A DNA stretch of 16,872 bases from Flavobacterium psychrophilum (GCA_945905915.1 CAMDQL010000035.1:1-16872), one strand, 5' to 3'; counted from the stretch's first letter, positions 1 through 7,439 are shown. Notes: generated by a model from the sequence alone, not told the origin. A program made the numbers and translations.

Positions 1-495
1 TTTTGTGTGACAACTGGTTTTGGCGTAGATGAAAAAGCGGCAGAATTTGAAAGCCAATTAGACGATTATAATGCCATTTTAACCAAAGCTTTAGGCGATA
101 GATTAGCAGAAGCTTTCGCAGAATATTTACATTTAAAAGTTCGAAAAGAAATTTGGGGATACGCTTCTGAGGAACAACTTTCCAATCAAGAATTAATTAA
201 AGAAAATTACAAAGGAATTCGTCCTGCACCAGGATATCCGGCTTGTCCAGACCATTTAGAAAAGCCAACTATTTGGGGTATTTTAAAAGTGGAGGAAAAT
301 ATTGGTGTAAAATTAACCGAAAGTATGGCAATGTGGCCGGCTTCTTCAGTTTCAGGATATTATTTTGCTCATCCAGAAAGCAAGTATTTTGGGTTAGGAA
401 AAATAAAATCAGACCAAGTGGCAGATTACGCAAATAGAAGAAATATATCAATTGAAACAGCAACTAAATGGTTAGCACCAAATATTGCAGATTAA
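1..495 (+). CDS. metH: Methionine synthase (cobalamin-dependent), C-terminal fragment
   Basis: This is the 3' end of a gene that begins before the window: the frame is open from base 1, so the GTG at 7 is not taken as a start. The 164 visible codons are the AdoMet-binding reactivation domain of B12-dependent methionine synthase, which re-methylates oxidised cob(II)alamin using AdoMet and reduced flavodoxin. The family-typical stretches are visible: [12 protein letters not shown] (the RxxxGY AdoMet motif), [16 protein letters not shown], and the closing [11 protein letters not shown] segment. The fragment ends in the normal place for the family. Flavobacterial MetH is often split into two proteins, and this end would belong to the pterin/B12 half; that cannot be seen here. 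metF follows 71 bases downstream on the same strand, which suits its role of supplying 5-methyl-THF. Confidence 0.95.
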   Translation, partial: FCVTTGFGVDEKAAEFESQLDDYNAILTKALGDRLAEAFAEYLHLKVRKEIWGYASEEQLSNQELIKENYKGIRPAPGYPACPDHLEKPTIWGILKVEENIGVKLTESMAMWPASSVSGYYFAHPESKYFGLGKIKSDQVADYANRRNISIETATKWLAPNIAD

Positions 496-503
496 AAATA
501 GTT

Positions 504-554
504 GTTTCAGGTTTAAAGTTTAAAGTTCAATAACCTGAAACCTGAAACTTGAAA
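504..554. repeat. 7-nt periodic repeat with inverted halves, between metH and metF
   Basis: Seven heptamer units occupy this gap in two opposed blocks. Four units of gtttcag/gtttaaa type run from 504 to 531, then two spacer bases, then units of cctgaaa/cttgaaa type from 534 to 554. The first block is the reverse complement pattern of the second, and 504-513 (gtttcaggtt) pairs perfectly with 532-541 over an 18-nt loop. No T-tract follows, so it is not a typical intrinsic terminator. The cttgaaa unit creates an in-frame TTG at 549 that could be mistaken for the metF start. Confidence 0.85.
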
Positions 555-566
555 CAAAACAAAAAA

Positions 567-1523
567 ATGAAAGTAACACAACACATAGAAAACGCAAACG
601 GAAAACCTTTGTTTTCTTTTGAAATTTTACCGCCTTTAAAAGGTCAAAATATTCAATCTATTTTTGATAGTATTGATCCGTTAATGGAATTTAATCCGCC
701 ATTCATTGATGTAACTTATCATCGAGAGGAATATGAATTCAAGGAATTAGAAAACGGCTTATTACAAAAGAAAATTGTAAAAAAACGACCAGGTACGGTA
801 GGGATTTGTGCAGGAATTCAGAACAAATACAATGTAGATGCCATTCCGCATATTTTGTGTGGTGGTTTTACGAAAGAAGATACCGAAAATTTACTAATTG
901 ATTTAGATTTTTTAGGGATCAATAACGTGGTAGCGCTTCGAGGTGATGCGGTAAAAAGTGAAATTTATTTTAAACCAGAAAAAGATGGTCACGCATATGC
1001 CTCTGAGTTGGTTTCGCAAATTAACGATTTAAATAACGGGATTTATTTAGATGCCGATTTGCAAAATTCATCTAAAACCGATTTTTGTATCGGAGTTGCA
1101 GGATATCCCGAAAAACACATGGAAGCTCCAAGTTTAGATAGCGACATTCATTTCTTAAAACAAAAGATTAAAAACGGTGCCGAATACATCATCACTCAGA
1201 TGTTTTTTGATAACCAGAAATTTTTCGAATTTGTTGCGAAGTGCAGAGCGGCTGGAATTACTGTTCCAATAATACCAGGTTTGAAGCCAATTTCAACAAA
1301 AAAACAACTAAATTTAATTCCACACCGATTTAGTATTGAATTACCAGATGATTTAATTATGTCTGTTGTGAAAGCTAAAGATAATGATGCGGTAAAACAA
1401 ATTGGTATTGAATGGTGTACGCAACAAAGTAAAGAACTTGTCGCTGCAGGAATGCCCGTACTCCATTATTACTCTATGGGTAAAGCAGAAAATATTAAAG
1501 CAATAGCGAAAGACATTTTTTAA
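567..1523 (+). CDS. metF: Methylenetetrahydrofolate reductase
   Basis: This is FAD-dependent 5,10-methylenetetrahydrofolate reductase (318 aa), which makes 5-methyl-THF for methionine synthase. The single TIM-barrel domain shows FEILPP at residues 18-23 (with the catalytic-type Glu19), NVVALRGD at 120-127 (FAD/folate-binding Asp), GVAGYPEKH at 176-184, TQMFFD at 210-215, and HYYSMGKAE near the C-terminus. Its length matches bacterial MetF. I chose ATG 567 rather than an in-frame TTG at 549 because the seven codons before the ATG lie in or next to the intergenic repeat and are not family sequence. It follows metH in the same direction, so cotranscription is likely. Its stop codon is only one base from the end of convergent gldA, and no terminator lies between them. 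Confidence 0.96.
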   Translation: MKVTQHIENANGKPLFSFEILPPLKGQNIQSIFDSIDPLMEFNPPFIDVTYHREEYEFKELENGLLQKKIVKKRPGTVGICAGIQNKYNVDAIPHILCGGFTKEDTENLLIDLDFLGINNVVALRGDAVKSEIYFKPEKDGHAYASELVSQINDLNNGIYLDADLQNSSKTDFCIGVAGYPEKHMEAPSLDSDIHFLKQKIKNGAEYIITQMFFDNQKFFEFVAKCRAAGITVPIIPGLKPISTKKQLNLIPHRFSIELPDDLIMSVVKAKDNDAVKQIGIEWCTQQSKELVAAGMPVLHYYSMGKAENIKAIAKDIF

Positions 1524-1524
1524 A

Positions 1525-2427
1525 TTATTTTTTACCGGTTTTTTCTCGAAAGATTTGTTCTAAATTTTTATTTTTTAGTGAAATCTGAAGGGTTTTTAAT
1601 CCATTATTTTGTGCAAAATCAAACACTTCACTTCGCATATCTATATCAGAAGAAAATGTAAGTTCCCAAATAGCATGGTTTAGGTTTTTTACTCCTTTTA
1701 AATTAGGTAAAGAAGCAAAATCGTGTTCATTTACTTGTTTGTCAAATTCTACAACAATGATTTGTTCGGTTTGATCGCTAACTAAGTTGGTTAATTTTTT
1801 ATCGGTAACAATTTTTCCTTTATCAATTATAATAACGCGGTCACAAATGGCTTCTACTTCTTGCATAATGTGAGTAGATAGAAAAACGGTTTTATTCTTT
1901 CCAATATTTTTAATCAATTCGCGAATTTCTACTAATTGATTGGGGTCTAACCCTGTGGTAGGTTCGTCTAAAATTAATACATCAGGATTATGTAGTAAAG
2001 CAGTTGCTAATCCTACACGTTGACGATACCCTTTTGAAAGTTCGCCTATTTTTTTATGACATTCAGGCGTTAATCCTGTTAATGTAATTACTTCGTCTAT
2101 TCTCGATTTAGCTACTTTATGTAAATCGGCATTAAAAGCTAAATACTCCCGAACATATAAATCTAAATACAACGGATTGTGCTCTGGTAAGTAGCCAACA
2201 GATTTTTGTACTTTTTTTTGATTTAAAACAACATCATGATCGTTTACTATTGCATTTCCGCTATCCGATTTTAAATAGGTTGTCAAAATTTTCATTAATG
2301 TAGATTTTCCGGCTCCATTTGGACCTAAAAAACCTACAATTTCACCTCTTTTTATCGAAAAACTAATATTATCTAACGCTTTTTGTGCACCGTAATTTTT
2401 CGAAATATTTTCTACAATTATTGACAT
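1525..2427 (-). CDS. gldA: Gliding motility ABC transporter ATP-binding protein GldA
   Basis: This 300-residue ABC ATPase has Walker A GPNGAGKST (35-43), the signature LSKGYRQR (130-137), Walker B LILDEP (151-156) and the H-loop His186. The N-terminal half and the YLPEHNPLYLDLYVREYLAFN stretch (79-99) are as I know them from GldA of Flavobacterium, the ATPase that works with the membrane proteins GldF and GldG and is needed for gliding in F. johnsoniae. No permease gene is adjacent, as is usual for gldA, which lies apart from gldFG. A close Bacteroidetes promoter match sits just upstream. The other possibility is a generic ABC-2 type exporter ATPase; the length and motif spacing favour GldA. 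Confidence 0.88.
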   Translation of the reverse strand: MSIIVENISKNYGAQKALDNISFSIKRGEIVGFLGPNGAGKSTLMKILTTYLKSDSGNAIVNDHDVVLNQKKVQKSVGYLPEHNPLYLDLYVREYLAFNADLHKVAKSRIDEVITLTGLTPECHKKIGELSKGYRQRVGLATALLHNPDVLILDEPTTGLDPNQLVEIRELIKNIGKNKTVFLSTHIMQEVEAICDRVIIIDKGKIVTDKKLTNLVSDQTEQIIVVEFDKQVNEHDFASLPNLKGVKNLNHAIWELTFSSDIDMRSEVFDFAQNNGLKTLQISLKNKNLEQIFREKTGKK

Positions 2428-2443
2428 AGGTACTAAATTTTAG

Positions 2444-2473
2444 CAAAAATAACCTTTTTTAAAAGAACTCAAA
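2444..2473 (-). promoter_or_regulatory. Bacteroidetes-type promoter for gldA
   Basis: On the minus strand, TTTG (2473-2470) is followed after exactly 18 nt by TATTTTTG (2451-2444). This matches the TTTG / TAnnTTTG consensus of the Bacteroidetes primary sigma factor. It lies 16 bases before the gldA start codon. Confidence 0.7.
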
Positions 2474-2604
2474 TTTATTTAAAAAAGTATTTTAGAAGTC
2501 ACTTTTTTTTCAATTTGTTAATTCTAATTTGTTGCCAATACATTTTACTTTTTTTAATAACGCTTAAAAAGAATAAATCGTAAATTTACAACGAATAAAA
2601 AGCT

Positions 2605-3687
2605 ATGGAAAATAAAAAATATTGGCGCAACTGGTTAGATGATTTTCAATTGAATCATCCATTTGTAATTGCTGGACCGTGTAGTGCCGAAACGGAAGAA
2701 CAAGTTTTAAAAATAGCACACGAATTGAAGAATTCGGATGTTTCTGTTTTTCGTGCAGGAATATGGAAACCTCGCACCCGTCCTGGAGGTTTTGAAGGAG
2801 TGGGAGAAATCGGTTTAAAATGGTTGCAAAAAGCAAAAGCCGAAACGGGTTTATTAATGGCAATCGAAGTAGCAACTGCTGCCCATGTAAAATTAGCAAT
2901 CGAGCAAGACATAGATGTGTTATGGATAGGAGCAAGAACAACAGTAAACCCTTTTACAGTGCAAGAAATTGCCGATGCTTTAGCAGGAACCGATAAAATT
3001 GTATTGTTGAAAAACCCAGTTAATCCAGATTTGTCATTATGGATAGGAGGTTTAGAACGTCTTTATAATGCGAATATTAAAAAATTAGGAGTAATTCACA
3101 GAGGTTTTTCTACCTATGAAAAAACAAAATACCGTAACAATCCCGAATGGCAAATTGCGATTGATATGCAGAATCGATTCCCAGATTTGCCAATGATTTG
3201 TGATCCTTCTCACATTACAGGTAAAAGAGCAATGATACAAGAGGTGGCTCAACAAGCTTTGGATTTAAATTATGACGGATTAATTATTGAAACACATAAT
3301 GACCCTGATAATGCTTGGAGTGATTCAGCACAACAAATTACACCAGCTGTCCTTAAGCAAATGTTTGTTGATTTAAAGGTTCGAAAAATAACCGATGATG
3401 CCAGTGAATATAATCAAAAAATGACAAAACTGAGAATGCAAATTGATGGTTATGATGAAAAGTTATTAGAAATTATTGGCAATCGAATGCAGATTGTAGA
3501 CAAAATAGGACAACTTAAAAAAGAGAAAAATGTAGCTATTTTACAAAATCAACGTTGGAACGAAATTCTCAACAAAATGACTTCTGAAGGGAAAGAAATT
3601 GGCTTAAGTCCTGAATTTATAATGCAATTATTTAAAGCAATCCATCAAGAAAGTATAAATCATCAAGAAAAAGTAATGAATAAATAA
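2605..3687 (+). CDS. Bifunctional 3-deoxy-7-phosphoheptulonate synthase / chorismate mutase type II
   Basis: Residues 1 to about 262 are a KDO8P-type (class I beta) DAHP synthase, with GPCSAE (24-29), KPRT (55-58), GARTT (109-113), KNPVN (136-140), CDPSH (199-203) and ETHNDP (229-234). It condenses PEP with erythrose-4-phosphate, the first shikimate step. Residues about 270-355 are an AroQ-type helical chorismate mutase (LRMQIDGYDEKLLEIIGNRM, then the IGQLKKEK helix and Arg317), which converts chorismate to prephenate. The fusion order is standard for Bacteroidetes. In the family the mutase domain is thought to give prephenate feedback control of the synthase; that is known of relatives and not seen here. 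A weak -7-like TAAATTTA lies at 2581-2588. The 177-base gap upstream is shared with divergent gldA and holds nothing else I recognise. Confidence 0.95.
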   Translation: MENKKYWRNWLDDFQLNHPFVIAGPCSAETEEQVLKIAHELKNSDVSVFRAGIWKPRTRPGGFEGVGEIGLKWLQKAKAETGLLMAIEVATAAHVKLAIEQDIDVLWIGARTTVNPFTVQEIADALAGTDKIVLLKNPVNPDLSLWIGGLERLYNANIKKLGVIHRGFSTYEKTKYRNNPEWQIAIDMQNRFPDLPMICDPSHITGKRAMIQEVAQQALDLNYDGLIIETHNDPDNAWSDSAQQITPAVLKQMFVDLKVRKITDDASEYNQKMTKLRMQIDGYDEKLLEIIGNRMQIVDKIGQLKKEKNVAILQNQRWNEILNKMTSEGKEIGLSPEFIMQLFKAIHQESINHQEKVMNK

Positions 3688-3689
3688 AA

Positions 3690-3715
3690 AAACGCCCTAA
3701 TTAATTAAGGCGTTT
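3690..3715. terminator. Intrinsic terminator between convergent genes
   Basis: The stem aaacgcc (3690-3696) pairs with ggcgttt (3709-3715) around a 12-nt A/T loop. On the minus strand it is followed by a run of seven T and further T-rich sequence, so it is strongest as the terminator of the secreted-protein gene. On the plus strand the following sequence is also T-rich but broken, so it probably works in both directions. Confidence 0.8.
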
Positions 3716-3719
3716 AGAT

Positions 3720-4169
3720 TTATTTAATTGTTTTTCTAAAATAAAATCGGGTAATAAAAATACCATCTCCATCCCCTTTTCCAGCGTCACTTTCAACAGC
3801 ACTTGTAATGTGAACTAATTCCCAGCCATCCTTATTGTATTTTTTCAATAAAGAAGTCATCATTGCATCATTAGAAGCAATATTTTGGAAATTAATCCCT
3901 ACTAAACTATAAAAGTTTACTAAAGTACTTTCTTTTAAATCGTCAATTTTAACATCCGAACGGTCTTTGGTTGTTTTTTCTTTACCATCTTTAGATCGAG
4001 TAGTTGTAAATTGTGTGTAATCAACTTCTCCGCCATTTTCAATAATTCTAGATCTTCCCATACCACCTGGCACTACAGATTCTACAGAGGTAACAATTTT
4101 GAAATCGTAATTTTGAGAAATAGCAAAATTACTCATCAATAGAGCAGTAATAAAAATTAATTTTTTCAT
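3720..4169 (-). CDS. Small secreted hypothetical protein
   Basis: The product is 149 residues with a clear Sec-type signal peptide: a Lys-Lys start, a hydrophobic core (LIFITALLMSNFAIS), and probable cleavage near SQN at about residue 20. The mature part is hydrophilic. Its end (LLKKYNKDGWELVHIT... then FITRFYFRK) resembles the C-terminal strand pattern of small DUF4177-like proteins (GWELV ... RYxFRR), but that is only a resemblance. An upstream in-frame ATG at 4190 would add seven residues in front of the signal peptide. I prefer ATG 4169 because it gives a normal signal peptide and because the best promoter -7 box (4192-4199) would start the transcript at or inside the upstream ATG. It stands alone between convergent and divergent neighbours. 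No function can be assigned. Confidence 0.75.
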   Translation of the reverse strand: MKKLIFITALLMSNFAISQNYDFKIVTSVESVVPGGMGRSRIIENGGEVDYTQFTTTRSKDGKEKTTKDRSDVKIDDLKESTLVNFYSLVGINFQNIASNDAMMTSLLKKYNKDGWELVHITSAVESDAGKGDGDGIFITRFYFRKTIK

Positions 4170-4191
4170 GTTTATGATTTTAAAATTCATA

Positions 4192-4199
4192 CAAAAATA
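4192..4199 (-). promoter_or_regulatory. Promoter -7 element for the secreted-protein gene
   Basis: The minus strand reads TATTTTTG, a perfect TAnnTTTG, 22 bases before the chosen start codon at 4169. No TTTG is found at the expected distance upstream, so only half of the promoter is supported. Confidence 0.5.
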
Positions 4200-4233
4200 A
4201 TGAAAAAAGTTATTAATATAGTGGATTCAATAT

Positions 4234-4269
4234 TTTGAAGTTACATTTTCTTTAAAAATGCTATATTTG
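4234..4269 (+). promoter_or_regulatory. Promoter upstream of rsgA
   Basis: TTTG (4234-4237) is followed after 24 nt by TATATTTG (4262-4269), a perfect TAnnTTTG. The spacing is one or two bases longer than usual. It implies a leader of roughly 65 nt before the rsgA ATG and would drive the rsgA-dtd-mazG-aroA run. The leader contains a perfect 12-bp palindrome, ttatagctataa, at 4292-4303. Confidence 0.55.
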
Positions 4270-4341
4270 CTTTAATTAATTTACTTGTGTATTATAGCTA
4301 TAAGATTTTTTTTTAGTTTAAGCATTAACTTTTCAGTTTAA

Positions 4342-5322
4342 ATGACAGGAATTGTATATAAATCTACCGGAAGTTGGTACACCATTAAAACAGTTAATGG
4401 CGATTTTTTAGAGTGCCGCATAAAAGGTAAATTTAGAATGCAAGGCATAAAAAGTACTAACCCTATTGCGGTGGGTGATATAGTTGATTATGATCTTGAA
4501 AATACAACCGATGAAACTACTGGAGTCATAATAAATATTCAGGATCGTAAAAATTACATTGTTAGAAAATCTGTTAATTTATCGCATCAAATGCACATTA
4601 TTGCATCAAATATTGATGTCGTATTTTTATTAGTAACAATAAATAATCCACCAACAACAACCAGTTTTATTGATCGTTTTTTAGTTACCGCTGAAGCCTA
4701 TGGAATTGAAGCTGTTATTGTCTTCAATAAAATTGATACGTTTGATAATGCAACTCTAGACGAACAATTGTATTTACAGCATATTTATACTTCAATAGGT
4801 TATAAATGTTTACGGGTTTCTGCAAAAGATGGAAAAGGAATTGAAGAATTGAAAGCCTTAATGAAGGATAAAGTTTCAATGTTTTCAGGACATTCAGGTG
4901 TTGGCAAATCTACTTTAGTAAATACATTAGAACCTGGATTGAATTTGAAAACCAAGCAAATTTCCGAATCGCATGCTCAAGGAAAACACACCACAACGTT
5001 TGCCGAAATGTTTGATTTGGCTTTTGGTGCTCAAATTATTGATACGCCCGGAATTCGTGGTTTTGGAATAGTAGATATGGAAAATCAAGAAATTGGTGAT
5101 TATTTCCCTGAATTTTTTGCTTTAAAAGAGCATTGTAAGTTCAATAATTGTTTGCATAAAGACGAACCACATTGCGCTATTAAAAATGCTTTGGAAAATG
5201 ATGAAATAGCTTGGTCGCGATATAAAAGTTATACACAAATTTTAGAAGGAGATGAAGAGCAATATCGTGCTGATATTTATGATGCCGAAAGAAGAGCTAG
5301 CGATGAAACTAGAAAAAGTTAA
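4342..5322 (+). CDS. rsgA: Ribosome small subunit-dependent GTPase A
   Basis: RsgA (326 aa) is a circularly permuted GTPase that acts in late 30S subunit maturation. The permuted motif order is visible after an N-terminal OB-fold: NKID (G4, 129-132), SAK (G5, 160-162), GHSGVGKST (G1, 183-191), HTTT (G2, about 216-219) and DTPGIRG (G3, 234-240). The C-terminal zinc-binding residues are Cys265, Cys270, His272 and Cys278. The length is typical of the family. It starts a run of four same-strand genes; dtd begins 24 bases after its stop. A TAnnTTTG promoter lies 72 bases upstream. Confidence 0.96.
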   Translation: MTGIVYKSTGSWYTIKTVNGDFLECRIKGKFRMQGIKSTNPIAVGDIVDYDLENTTDETTGVIINIQDRKNYIVRKSVNLSHQMHIIASNIDVVFLLVTINNPPTTTSFIDRFLVTAEAYGIEAVIVFNKIDTFDNATLDEQLYLQHIYTSIGYKCLRVSAKDGKGIEELKALMKDKVSMFSGHSGVGKSTLVNTLEPGLNLKTKQISESHAQGKHTTTFAEMFDLAFGAQIIDTPGIRGFGIVDMENQEIGDYFPEFFALKEHCKFNNCLHKDEPHCAIKNALENDEIAWSRYKSYTQILEGDEEQYRADIYDAERRASDETRKS

Positions 5323-5346
5323 TATTTAGTTTACTATTCAAATAAT

Positions 5347-5799
5347 ATGAAAACTGTAATTCAACGCGTTTCTCAATCATCAGTTACAATTAATAACGAA
5401 ATTGTGGCTCAAATTCAAAAAGGAGTTTTGGTGTTAGTTGGAATTGAAGATGCAGATCAACAGGAAGATATTGTATGGTTGGCTTCAAAAATTGCAAACC
5501 TTCGAATTTTTGCTGATGAAAACGATATTATGAACTTATCGGTGAAAGAAATAAATGGAGATGTTATTGTAGTTAGTCAATTCACGTTACATGCTCAAAC
5601 ACAAAAAGGAAACCGTCCAAGTTATATTAAAGCCTCAAAGCCCGAAATTGCAATTCCAATGTATGAAAAATTTATACAACATTTGGAACTTGAATTAGGA
5701 AAAAGTATTCAAACAGGACAATTTGGTGCTGACATGAAAGTAGCACTAGTTAATGACGGTCCAGTAACTATTATTATTGATAGTAAAAATAGAGAGTAG
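5347..5799 (+). CDS. dtd: D-aminoacyl-tRNA deacylase
   Basis: This 150-residue protein is full length for DTD, which removes D-amino acids (and glycine mischarged on tRNA-Ala) from tRNA and so proofreads translation. Both signature motifs are present: SQFTL at residues 77-81, and NDGPVT at 136-141 with the Gly-cisPro pair Gly138-Pro139. The N-terminal KTVIQRVSQSSVTIN is characteristic. It follows rsgA closely and precedes the MazG-like gene by 59 bases, which fits a translation/nucleotide quality-control operon. One small departure is His in SQFTLHA, where many family members have Tyr or Phe. Confidence 0.95.
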   Translation: MKTVIQRVSQSSVTINNEIVAQIQKGVLVLVGIEDADQQEDIVWLASKIANLRIFADENDIMNLSVKEINGDVIVVSQFTLHAQTQKGNRPSYIKASKPEIAIPMYEKFIQHLELELGKSIQTGQFGADMKVALVNDGPVTIIIDSKNRE

Positions 5800-5858
5800 T
5801 ATGAAAAATTTCAATTTAAAAAGATTTATCCTACCAAAATTACAAAAAAAGAAATAAG

Positions 5859-6185
5859 ATGGACATACAAAACGCCCAACAAGAAGTCGACAACTGGATA
5901 AAAAACCACGGTGTTCGCTATTTTAATGAATTAACAAATATGGCACAGCTTACCGAAGAAGTTGGCGAAGTAGCCCGAATTATTGCCAGAAGATATGGCG
6001 AACAATCTGAGAAAGAAAGTGATAAAAGCAAAGACTTAGGCGAGGAATTAGCCGATGTAGTTTTTGTGGTTCTATGTCTTGCCAATCAAACAGGAATTAA
6101 TTTACAAGCAGCTTTTGATAAAAAACTCGACTTGAAAACCAATCGCGATCACGACCGCCATCAAAATAATGAAAAACTTAAGTAA
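5859..6185 (+). CDS. MazG-like nucleotide pyrophosphohydrolase
   Basis: This is a single-domain, all-alpha NTP-PPase (108 aa) of the MazG/dCTPase superfamily. The Mg-binding pattern ExxE...ExxD is visible as Glu34/Glu37 (EEVGE) and Glu63/Asp66 (GEELADV). Such proteins hydrolyse (d)NTPs to (d)NMP and pyrophosphate, often as house-cleaning of non-canonical nucleotides; the substrate of this one cannot be read from sequence. The tail (KTNRDHDRHQNNEKLK) is polar and probably disordered. The downstream aroA start codon lies only two bases after this stop, so the two are probably translationally coupled. It is one domain only, shorter than the two-domain E. coli MazG. Confidence 0.9.
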   Translation: MDIQNAQQEVDNWIKNHGVRYFNELTNMAQLTEEVGEVARIIARRYGEQSEKESDKSKDLGEELADVVFVVLCLANQTGINLQAAFDKKLDLKTNRDHDRHQNNEKLK

Positions 6186-6187
6186 TT

Positions 6188-7435
6188 GTGAATATAAAAC
6201 TAAGTTATAATCTTCCAACTTTATATACCAATCTTCAAATTTCCGGCTCCAAATCAGAAACTAATAGATTGTTAGTTTTGCAAGCTTTATATCCAAATTT
6301 AGTTTTAGAAAACACATCTAATTCCGATGATTCTGAAGTGATGTTGAATGCATTGCAAAACTTCCAACTTCCAACTTCCAACTTCCAACTCGTAGATGTT
6401 CATCACGCTGGAACTGCAATGCGTTTTCTTACTGCCTATTTTGCAATTCAAGAAGGAAAAGAAGTTGTTTTAACAGGTTCAGCTCGAATGAAAGAACGTC
6501 CAATTAAAATTTTGGTTGACGCACTAAATCAATTGGGAGCCGAAATCACTTATGAAGAGCAAACAGGATTTCCACCGCTTAGAATCAAGGGTAAAATGTT
6601 GGAAAAAAATAAAGTTACGCTACAAGCAAACTTGAGTAGTCAATATATTTCGGCATTGTTGTTAATTGCACCCAAATTAGAAAATGGTTTGGAATTAACT
6701 TTGGAAGGAGAAATTACATCGGTTTCTTACATAAAAATGACTTTGGCTTTATTGAACGAAATAGGAGTGAAGACGGTATTTGAAAACAACACAATCAAAG
6801 TCACTCATCAACCATCACCCATTACCCATCACCCAATAACAGTCGAGTCTGATTGGTCATCAGCATCCTATTGGTATTCAATTGTTGCCCTTTCTGAAAT
6901 TGGTACACAAGTTACCTTATCAAGTTTTAAAGAAAATAGTTTGCAAGGTGATAGCGCTTTGGTCGAAATTTATAAAAACTTTGGAGTTGAAACTATTTTC
7001 AATGATAAAAATATAACTTTAGATAAAGTTGAGAACTTGAAACCTGCAACTTTAAACTTGGAACTAAATACTTGTCCCGATATCGCACAAACCATTGCGG
7101 TTACTTGTTTCGGACTTGGAATAAGTTGTCAATTAACAGGATTACAAACGTTAAAGATCAAAGAAACAGATAGACTTGAAGCTTTAAAAACCGAACTAAC
7201 AAAATTGGGAGCAACTATTTCAGTTACAAACAATTCATTAACTCTGGAACAATCAGAAAATATAAAACCTAACATAAGAATTTCTACCTATCAAGATCAC
7301 AGAATGGCAATGGCGTTTGCTCCTTTAGCAGTAAAAGTGCCAATTATCATTGGAGAAGCTGAGGTGGTTTCAAAATCGTATCCTGCTTTTTGGGAAGATA
7401 TAAAGCAAATCGGATTTACAATCGAAAAAATATAA
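6188..7435 (+). CDS. aroA: 3-phosphoshikimate 1-carboxyvinyltransferase (EPSP synthase)
   Basis: AroA (415 aa) transfers the enolpyruvyl group of PEP to shikimate-3-phosphate. Conserved blocks are GSKSETNR (20-27, with the Lys-Ser and Arg substrate ligands), HAGTAMRFLTAY (73-84), ARMKERPI (99-106), SSQYISALLL (150-159), SDWSSASYWY (221-230), CPDIAQTIAV (296-305, catalytic Asp298), KIKETDRLEAL (323-333), TYQDHRMAMAFAPLA (367-381) and SKSYPAFWEDI (395-405). The start is GTG, since no ATG lies in frame nearby and NIKLSYN is the family N-terminus. Three 7-nt periodic repeat tracts lie in the frame and encode the loops at about residues 58-67, 206-218 and 283-294. These fall between conserved blocks, so the enzyme should still fold. 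The gene is convergent with the tRNA. Confidence 0.95.
   Translation: MNIKLSYNLPTLYTNLQISGSKSETNRLLVLQALYPNLVLENTSNSDDSEVMLNALQNFQLPTSNFQLVDVHHAGTAMRFLTAYFAIQEGKEVVLTGSARMKERPIKILVDALNQLGAEITYEEQTGFPPLRIKGKMLEKNKVTLQANLSSQYISALLLIAPKLENGLELTLEGEITSVSYIKMTLALLNEIGVKTVFENNTIKVTHQPSPITHHPITVESDWSSASYWYSIVALSEIGTQVTLSSFKENSLQGDSALVEIYKNFGVETIFNDKNITLDKVENLKPATLNLELNTCPDIAQTIAVTCFGLGISCQLTGLQTLKIKETDRLEALKTELTKLGATISVTNNSLTLEQSENIKPNIRISTYQDHRMAMAFAPLAVKVPIIIGEAEVVSKSYPAFWEDIKQIGFTIEKI
6361..6388 (+). repeat. Perfect 4x heptanucleotide repeat inside aroA
   Basis: Four identical copies of cttccaa stand head to tail. In the aroA frame they encode the peptide around residues 58-67, with a seven-residue period (FQLPTSN then FQL). 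Because 7 is not a multiple of 3, loss or gain of one unit would shift the frame. Confidence 0.95.
6806..6840 (+). repeat. Degenerate 5x heptanucleotide repeat inside aroA
   Basis: Five 7-nt units of catcacc type (variants catcaac, cattacc, caataac) run without a break. They encode the His/Pro/Thr-rich loop THQPSPITHHPIT at about residues 206-218, just before the conserved SDWSSAS block. Confidence 0.9.
7036..7070 (+). repeat. Degenerate 5x heptanucleotide repeat inside aroA, same family as the intergenic one at 10167
   Basis: The five 7-nt units are cttgaaa, cctgcaa, ctttaaa, cttggaa and ctaaata. They encode the loop ENLKPATLNLELN just before CPDIAQT. The block from 7041 to about 7063 differs at only two positions from the intergenic tract starting at 10165. 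Confidence 0.9.
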
Positions 7436-7439
7436 AAAG

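Noticed and set aside
504..541. metH-metF hairpin as an intrinsic terminator
   Set aside because: The stem is A/T-rich, the loop is long, and no T-run follows. The sequence is better explained as the inverted heptamer repeat.
2428..2604. A riboswitch or leader peptide before the DAHP synthase/chorismate mutase gene
   Set aside because: The gap is A/T-rich with no aromatic-codon ORF, no stable hairpin and no terminator/antiterminator pair that I could find.
5801..5857. Small ORF (18 codons, ATG) between dtd and the MazG-like gene
   Set aside because: It is very short, Lys/Asn-rich as expected for random A/T-rich sequence, and has no recognisable motif; treated as spacer.
6806..6840. The periodic tracts as parts of a CRISPR array
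   Set aside because: The units are 7 nt long and directly abutting, with no spacers, and no cas gene is near.
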